The notes beneath the pieces were generated by a model, which did no database searches, was not told the DNA's origin, and saw only the letters and a list, made by a program, of their open reading frames with translations. 33,784 bases of DNA from an uncultured Methylococcaceae bacterium (GTDB lineage: Bacteria > Pseudomonadota > Gammaproteobacteria > Methylococcales > Methylomonadaceae), in NCBI GenBank assembly GCA_903945605.1, contig CAJAWH010000109.1, positions 1 through 33,784 of the forward strand, written 5' to 3'. Positions 29,983 to 33,784 of this stretch are shown here, piece after piece. The stretch's first letter is position 1; every line of letters begins with the position of its first letter. The position numbers and the translations under genes are program-made.

Positions 29983-30014
29983 CTGCGTGTTGCTATCTAG
30001 GGCAATTGGCAAGA

Positions 30015-30431
30015 TTAGCCGCCATCCTTGCTAATAATGGCAGCGGAATAACTCAGAAACTCATCCAAATGCCGGGTGATGATATTGATCGTAATCGGCA
30101 GTTGCAGGGGTTGGTAATCGTGTACTGCAATATTCCTAAAGCCCACCATGCGTTTAAGCGCTTCCGCCAATCCAGCATCAATCCAGCCGGCTTGTGCAAG
30201 CAAGGCAAACACATCGCGGGCACTTTGCGGCACGCCTAATTGATCTCGACGGATCAAATGCTGCCCCATATCCAAGGCCGCTTCGCAAGCCCGTTGGATG
30301 TTCAGGATAGCGGCATCCTGACGGGTAAAGTTGCTGCTGAAGCTTTGCGGGTCGGCTTGATATTCTTCACGGGCACGGGACACGCAACGCTCGATGGTTG
30401 CCGCTTTATTAATCAACACATCATCGGCCAT
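30015..30431 (-). CDS. hepT: HepT-type HEPN ribonuclease toxin
   Basis: A 138-residue DUF86/HEPN protein, the toxin of a type VII toxin-antitoxin system. The catalytic Rx4HxY motif is RNIAVHDY at residues 99-106. Helices upstream (DAAILNIQRACEAALDMGQH) match the HepT fold. The start ATG 30431 overlaps the end of the antitoxin gene by 11 bases, the usual antitoxin-first order. An upstream in-frame ATG at 30500 lies inside the antitoxin gene and adds a non-family extension. HepT cleaves RNA unless its tyrosine is adenylylated by MntA. Confidence 0.9.
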   Translation of the reverse strand: MADDVLINKAATIERCVSRAREEYQADPQSFSSNFTRQDAAILNIQRACEAALDMGQHLIRRDQLGVPQSARDVFALLAQAGWIDAGLAEALKRMVGFRNIAVHDYQPLQLPITINIITRHLDEFLSYSAAIISKDGG

Positions 30432-30861
30432 AAATACTGCCCCGGGTTTGAATGTCGTTAAGCAACGGTGCGCGGGCGCTATCCAATGCGGTCTTTTCAC
30501 TCAACACATAACACTCGAACAAACCCGCCTGCGGTTGTTGCCCCCACAAACGGCGACCGGTCTGCAGAATCTGAAATTGCATCACCGTAGAAGCGGCACG
30601 CATGTCCAACAAATCCACCGTACAAGCAGCAATATCTGCCAGTTTGCCGGATAACTCCCACAAGCCCAGCGGTTCTGCATAACCCGCCACCAACACCGCC
30701 ATATCCAGATCGCTATCGGCATGGGCACAGGCATTGATGCGGCTACCGAAAGCATAGACAGCCAAGGCGTTGGGATACTCAGCACGGATGGCATTCACCA
30801 GCCGGCCGCTATTAGCAAGGGTAGTTGCCAATTCGGCTTTATCATAGGGTTGGCTAGGCAT
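30421..30861 (-). CDS. mntA: MntA-type nucleotidyltransferase antitoxin
   Basis: A 146-residue MNT-fold nucleotidyltransferase. The catalytic signature GS-x10-DxD is intact: GSRINACAHADSDLD, with D51 and D53. In characterised pairs MntA transfers AMP to the HepT active-site tyrosine and so neutralises it. It lies directly upstream of hepT with an 11-base overlap, so both are made from one transcript. This pair is intact, unlike the lone broken MNT gene at 3673-3915. Confidence 0.9.
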   Translation of the reverse strand: MPSQPYDKAELATTLANSGRLVNAIRAEYPNALAVYAFGSRINACAHADSDLDMAVLVAGYAEPLGLWELSGKLADIAACTVDLLDMRAASTVMQFQILQTGRRLWGQQPQAGLFECYVLSEKTALDSARAPLLNDIQTRGSIYGR

Positions 30862-30989
30862 TTAAATTTGCATCAAACTCGGTGGCTTTTTGTTAGGCTT
30901 GTGCGATCAGAAAAACTTCACTGCTTTTGGCGAACCGATTTTCTAAACTCACTGAACCAGCATAGCCCGCCAATTTGGGCAAATTGATC

Positions 30990-31025
30990 AAAACCACCAC
31001 ACACTGTTACTGGAGTGGTGGTTTT
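30990..31025 (-). terminator. Hairpin between the phosphoesterase and mntA
   Basis: AAAACCACCAC (30990-31000) and GTGGTGGTTTT (31015-31025) are perfect 11-bp inverted arms around 14 bases. On the minus strand the stem ends in a TTTT run, fitting an intrinsic terminator for the phosphoesterase transcript; the symmetric A/T ends could make it work both ways. In the rest of 30862-31311 I see only the candidate small RNA listed below. Confidence 0.6.
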
Positions 31026-31112
31026 ATAACACCACATAAGAACCAAGACAAGGCAATAATAAACAAGTAATTGATTTTATTGTTATTAAAAATAATTAAT
31101 CCATAAATAAAT

Positions 31113-31139
31113 TTGGCATACAACCTGCTTAGTTATAAA
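31113..31139 (+). promoter_or_regulatory. Candidate promoter of the small RNA
   Basis: TTGGCA (31113-31118) and TATAAA (31134-31139) are 15 bases apart, slightly short. The -10 overlaps a perfect palindrome GTTATAAATATAAC (31132-31145), and a third copy of the arm, GTTATATT, follows at 31152-31159. This could be an operator. Confidence 0.35.
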
Positions 31140-31145
31140 TATAAC

Positions 31146-31235
31146 TGTGTGGTTATATTTCTCCTTGTAAGTAGAGTCTGCTTTAGTCTAAGCAATGGCG
31201 CATTAATCCGACTCCGGTTAGTGCGCTTTTTTTTT
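31146..31235 (+). ncRNA. Candidate small regulatory RNA, about 90 nt
   Basis: Promoter-like boxes just upstream, two hairpins and an intrinsic terminator suggest an independent transcript in a 450-base intergenic region. The 5' part is single-stranded and carries CTCCTT (31161-31166), complementary to Shine-Dalgarno sequences. Then follow the hairpin TGCTT-TAGTCT-AAGCA (31179-31194) and the terminator (31198-31235). No family recognised; no convincing reading frame or ribosome site. Confidence 0.45.
31198..31235 (+). terminator. Intrinsic terminator with T9
   Basis: GCGCATTAA (31198-31206) pairs with TTAGTGCGC (31218-31226) with one G-T pair; the inner CCG-ACTC-CGG extends the stem. Nine T follow (31227-31235). 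The T run fixes the plus strand. No plus-strand gene is known upstream, hence the small RNA proposal. Confidence 0.75.
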
Positions 31236-31311
31236 GCTTGGCTGGTATGCCCCTGCCCGTTAAGCCTTTTCACCTTATGCTTAACAGCCCCGCCTAATGC
31301 AATCGTGCCGA

Positions 31312-33576
31312 CTACGGCAAAGCCGGTGTCAATGTGAAAGACGCAGGCGCACCAACGACAGATGTTGTACCGTTTAAATTCTGCAACATGACAATTTGAT
31401 AGTCTTGGCTGGGCGGCAGCTCTGCCGCGAAGGCCATGGTTTCGGCACAAATCTGGTCGCCCGGTGTTTTCAGCCAAAAACCGCCGTGGGCATCGGCCTT
31501 GATTTTGCTCATCCGATTGCTAGGGGTGCCGGCCGGAAAAATGCCTATCCAAGTGTTTGCCGGTTTGGCATTGGCAGGCCGGCAATAGTGGATTATCAGA
31601 TTGGCCCCTTCGCGGACTTCAGCCTTACTATTTTGGGCCACGCCAACAATTTCAACGCCCGGATTGTCCCTAGTCACAGCTGCTTTTGCCAGTATACTGA
31701 ACACCGTGGCGGCCTGATGGGGAGGCTCATCGCCGTAGCGTAACCATGCGCCATAATAGCCCGGCGGCAAACCTTGGGTCTGGAGGGTGACGCTATTGCT
31801 ATTAGGGTCGATGGGGGAAGGCGTAGTGTCAGCATTGGGCAGCACACCCAATGGTGCCAAGTTGACCAGCATCGACGCATCGGTTACGCCGCCAGAAGCC
31901 ACTAAGGTGAGCGGTTGGTTTTGGGCAATGGCTGCGGCGGTGCTAACCTGCCCAAAGGTGTCCGCAAGCCTGCCGCGAACAGTGGCTTTTTCTGGTTGCA
32001 ATACCGTGGTCTGCACAGTGGCTGGGTTTTGCTTAAAAACATCATTCAACGATTCGGCATACTGGTCAAAACGCCCCAAGCCGTCCAAGCCAAAGGCATG
32101 TTCAATGGTACGCAACACGCTGTAACCGTCATAATGTTGATTGATGACCGCACCCGCATTCAGTAAGTCGGCTGAAGCGACCAACAGTGTCGGCACATGG
32201 TTATCAGGCCAGCCCCATCCTAGGCTTTCATCCCAGGTAATAATCAATAAGGAACGGGAATGCTGCCAAGCGGGTGACGCCAGTAACGGCTTGATGGTTG
32301 AGCTTAAGAATTCATCTTGTTTGGCAATCGAATAACCGACATCTTTATTGCCCCACCAAGCCATTTCACCATCCCACCAGCCATCAGCGGCCAGCCAAGC
32401 AAAATTAGGCAAGTTATTGGCGGTAATGGCCGCTGCAAAATCAGTCAGGTCACGGGTAGTGTTGACACAGCGGGTCGGGTTGCTGACCACGTTGCGGAAA
32501 TTCATGAACGGTTGATCATCCGGTGCGTAATAACCTTGTCCATTGGCATCCGCCACCTTATTGCAAGGGGTTTTCATATTTTGCACATAGGCTTGCCAGC
32601 TTTTGCCATGTGCTTCCAGCAAATCACCCAAGTGGCTGACTGGCAGATTGTAATCAGGGTAGTACACAGAACCGTAGCGGTAAGTGTCGCCCGCCACCAT
32701 AGCCACATAGTTTTGGTCGCTGGGGTGGTAATTGCCCCACATATTGGTCAACAGCACACCTTGTCCTGCCAATGAAGCCAGAAATGGCATTTGCGGGTTG
32801 ACTGAAACCGAACCGGCAGTTGTGCTGACCACATCGGCATAGTTGGTGTTTTCCATCATTACTACATAAACATGATCCAATGCGGGAATATTAGCTTGGG
32901 TACGCAGCGCAGCGGTTGGGCTGAGATTGGGCAGGTCGCCGCTCAGGGTCAGGCTGAGGTTATCGGCGTAGGCGTTGTGGTAAGAGCTAAGACCGCCCAA
33001 AAACTGTACCGTGACAACAATCTGGCGGGTGTTGGCTGGCACCATGCCAGTTTGTTGGCGTGCCACCAGCCCTGTCAAATTTGCCCGTGCATTAGCGTCG
33101 GCATCACTGATAACGACGGGATTGCCGGTGGCGTGATGCGTTGCATCCAAGAACACAGCGGTCAACACCGCCCGTTCTGCGCGGTTTCGCCAACCGCCCA
33201 GCCATGCCGAAAGCTTGAACTGTGTGCCGCCAGCATCAATCGCAGCACTGACTGCGCTGACATCGACCGTTTGCTCTATGGCGGTGTTGGCGCCGGGAGC
33301 GGCAAACAGTGCGCTATTGGCAACTGCTGTTGCTGGCAGGCTGGGTGTTTCCTGTGCCCAATTGAAAGCGGAGTAGCACAACACACTGGCTGCACCGTCC
33401 AGCACACGCCAGCCCGGCACTGGAGTCTGCGCTGTCCAGTCTTTAGTGCAGCGATGCAGCTCAGCATCCCCGTTAAGCAAGAGATTACCCGTTTCAAGGG
33501 CATGGGACGAGATCGGCCACATGAGGGCGATCACACGCAAAACAAAACCGACCTGCTGTAAACTGCCCTTTAACAT
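31312..33576 (-). CDS. Secreted phosphoesterase (phospholipase C/acid phosphatase family) with flanking beta domains
   Basis: A 754-residue exported protein. A signal peptide spans about residues 1-26 (LRVIALMWPISSHA). Residues 28-215 look like a beta-sandwich domain (GNLLLNGDAELHRC, TAIEQTVDVS, KLSAWLGGWRNRAERAV). The phosphoesterase core (PF04185-like) runs about 225-520: HVYVVMMENTNYADVV near 232-247, NMWGNYHPSDQNYVAM and ITWDESLGWGWPDNHVPTLL near 443-463, whose Asp, Glu and His residues are the expected metal ligands. The last 160 residues form another beta-rich region. Family members hydrolyse phospholipids or phosphomonoesters; the substrate is unknown. Probably ends at the hairpin at 30990-31025. 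Confidence 0.82.
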   Translation of the reverse strand: MLKGSLQQVGFVLRVIALMWPISSHALETGNLLLNGDAELHRCTKDWTAQTPVPGWRVLDGAASVLCYSAFNWAQETPSLPATAVANSALFAAPGANTAIEQTVDVSAVSAAIDAGGTQFKLSAWLGGWRNRAERAVLTAVFLDATHHATGNPVVISDADANARANLTGLVARQQTGMVPANTRQIVVTVQFLGGLSSYHNAYADNLSLTLSGDLPNLSPTAALRTQANIPALDHVYVVMMENTNYADVVSTTAGSVSVNPQMPFLASLAGQGVLLTNMWGNYHPSDQNYVAMVAGDTYRYGSVYYPDYNLPVSHLGDLLEAHGKSWQAYVQNMKTPCNKVADANGQGYYAPDDQPFMNFRNVVSNPTRCVNTTRDLTDFAAAITANNLPNFAWLAADGWWDGEMAWWGNKDVGYSIAKQDEFLSSTIKPLLASPAWQHSRSLLIITWDESLGWGWPDNHVPTLLVASADLLNAGAVINQHYDGYSVLRTIEHAFGLDGLGRFDQYAESLNDVFKQNPATVQTTVLQPEKATVRGRLADTFGQVSTAAAIAQNQPLTLVASGGVTDASMLVNLAPLGVLPNADTTPSPIDPNSNSVTLQTQGLPPGYYGAWLRYGDEPPHQAATVFSILAKAAVTRDNPGVEIVGVAQNSKAEVREGANLIIHYCRPANAKPANTWIGIFPAGTPSNRMSKIKADAHGGFWLKTPGDQICAETMAFAAELPPSQDYQIVMLQNLNGTTSVVGAPASFTLTPALP

Positions 33577-33784
33577 TGCAACGCCATCCCGCCTGTCAAT
33601 AGTAGTGGATTATGGCAGCAGTATATTCTGCTAAAATTTCTTTTTTATTACAGGGTATTCGGCATGTGGTGTTGTAGATTGGCTGGTGGTTGGGTTAAAC
33701 GGGGAGAAAACCCCGTTCTGTCCTTGGCAGCTGGATTCCAGTAATTCATGCCAGAATGACCGATTAAACATCACTGGGTGCGAA
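33577..33784. other. Right edge, intergenic
   Basis: No gene seen. AACGGGG (33698-33704) and CCCCGTT (33711-33717) form a 7-bp hairpin with a six-base loop. AGCAG...CTGCT near 33617-33632 is a weaker palindrome close to the phosphoesterase start. Minus-strand TTGACA near 33596 is a lone promoter-like hexamer. Confidence 0.35.

Noticed and set aside
31113-31337. 74-codon plus-strand frame over the small RNA candidate
   Set aside because: It would start at TTG without a ribosome site and run through a strong intrinsic terminator with nine T.
32872-33561. 229-codon plus-strand frame opposite the phosphoesterase
   Set aside because: It is antisense to the signal peptide and N-terminal domain, rich in Cys/Gly/Ile as shadow frames are, and has no family pattern.
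33698-33717. Terminator for a gene at the right edge
   Set aside because: The 7-bp stem is good, but there is no T run on either strand and no neighbouring gene to terminate within the window.

Overview
The window reads as chromosomal DNA of a Gram-negative gammaproteobacterium. The evidence is lpxB (lipid A), the block recA-recX-alaS, a CysB-type LysR regulator, creA, ygfZ, an rlpA-like gene, queD with a DUF1249 gene, and purB. A secreted PQQ-type sugar dehydrogenase and the overall flavour of the proteins would suit a Methylococcales methanotroph. That last step is inference: no methane-oxidation gene lies in the window.

Layout. Positions 1-1380 form an AT-rich accessory stretch holding a small phage-style membrane protein and a ribbon-helix-helix protein. 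It abuts the 3' end of a tRNA-Ser(UGA) gene, a classical integration site. Next come a secreted PQQ sugar dehydrogenase and creA (1618-3263), a 48-residue membrane protein, a palindromic repeat and a broken MNT nucleotidyltransferase. A 1539-residue SF1 helicase fused to a C-terminal nuclease follows (3948-8567, minus) and is the most defence-like single gene. From 8769 to 14853 lies core housekeeping: yjdM, lpxB, recA, recX, alaS. From 15157 to 17830 a catalytically dead EAL-fold protein diverges from a CysB-like regulator, followed by two small uncharacterised genes, one of them frameshifted. From 17854 to 21852 are DUF1249, queD, a histidine-rich RlpA-like protein, ygfZ and ctaA. Two large GT-C-like membrane proteins (21873-23426 and 27986-29518) flank an unusual operon (23872-26488) and purB. 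The right end holds a small secreted low-complexity protein, an intact MntA/HepT toxin-antitoxin pair, a candidate small RNA with a strong terminator, and a large secreted phosphoesterase.

Best candidate for an undescribed system: the two-gene operon at 23872-26488. Gene A is a membrane protein with three N-terminal helices, a large coiled-coil loop and a fourth helix. Gene B starts 10 bases after gene A and has an N-terminal region that I read as SPFH/Band-7 (flotillin-like), followed by about 245 residues of charged coiled coil. Together they look like a membrane-scaffold pair. Second candidates are the helicase-nuclease, the small RNA carrying an exposed CUCCUU motif (31146-31235), and the degenerate EAL protein in which every recognisable catalytic motif is replaced.

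Three homopolymer-associated frameshifts (two at 3775-3845, one at 17666-17671) mean that sequencing error and true gene decay must be separated before those genes are called dead. No CRISPR array, rRNA, complete insertion sequence or integrase was seen.
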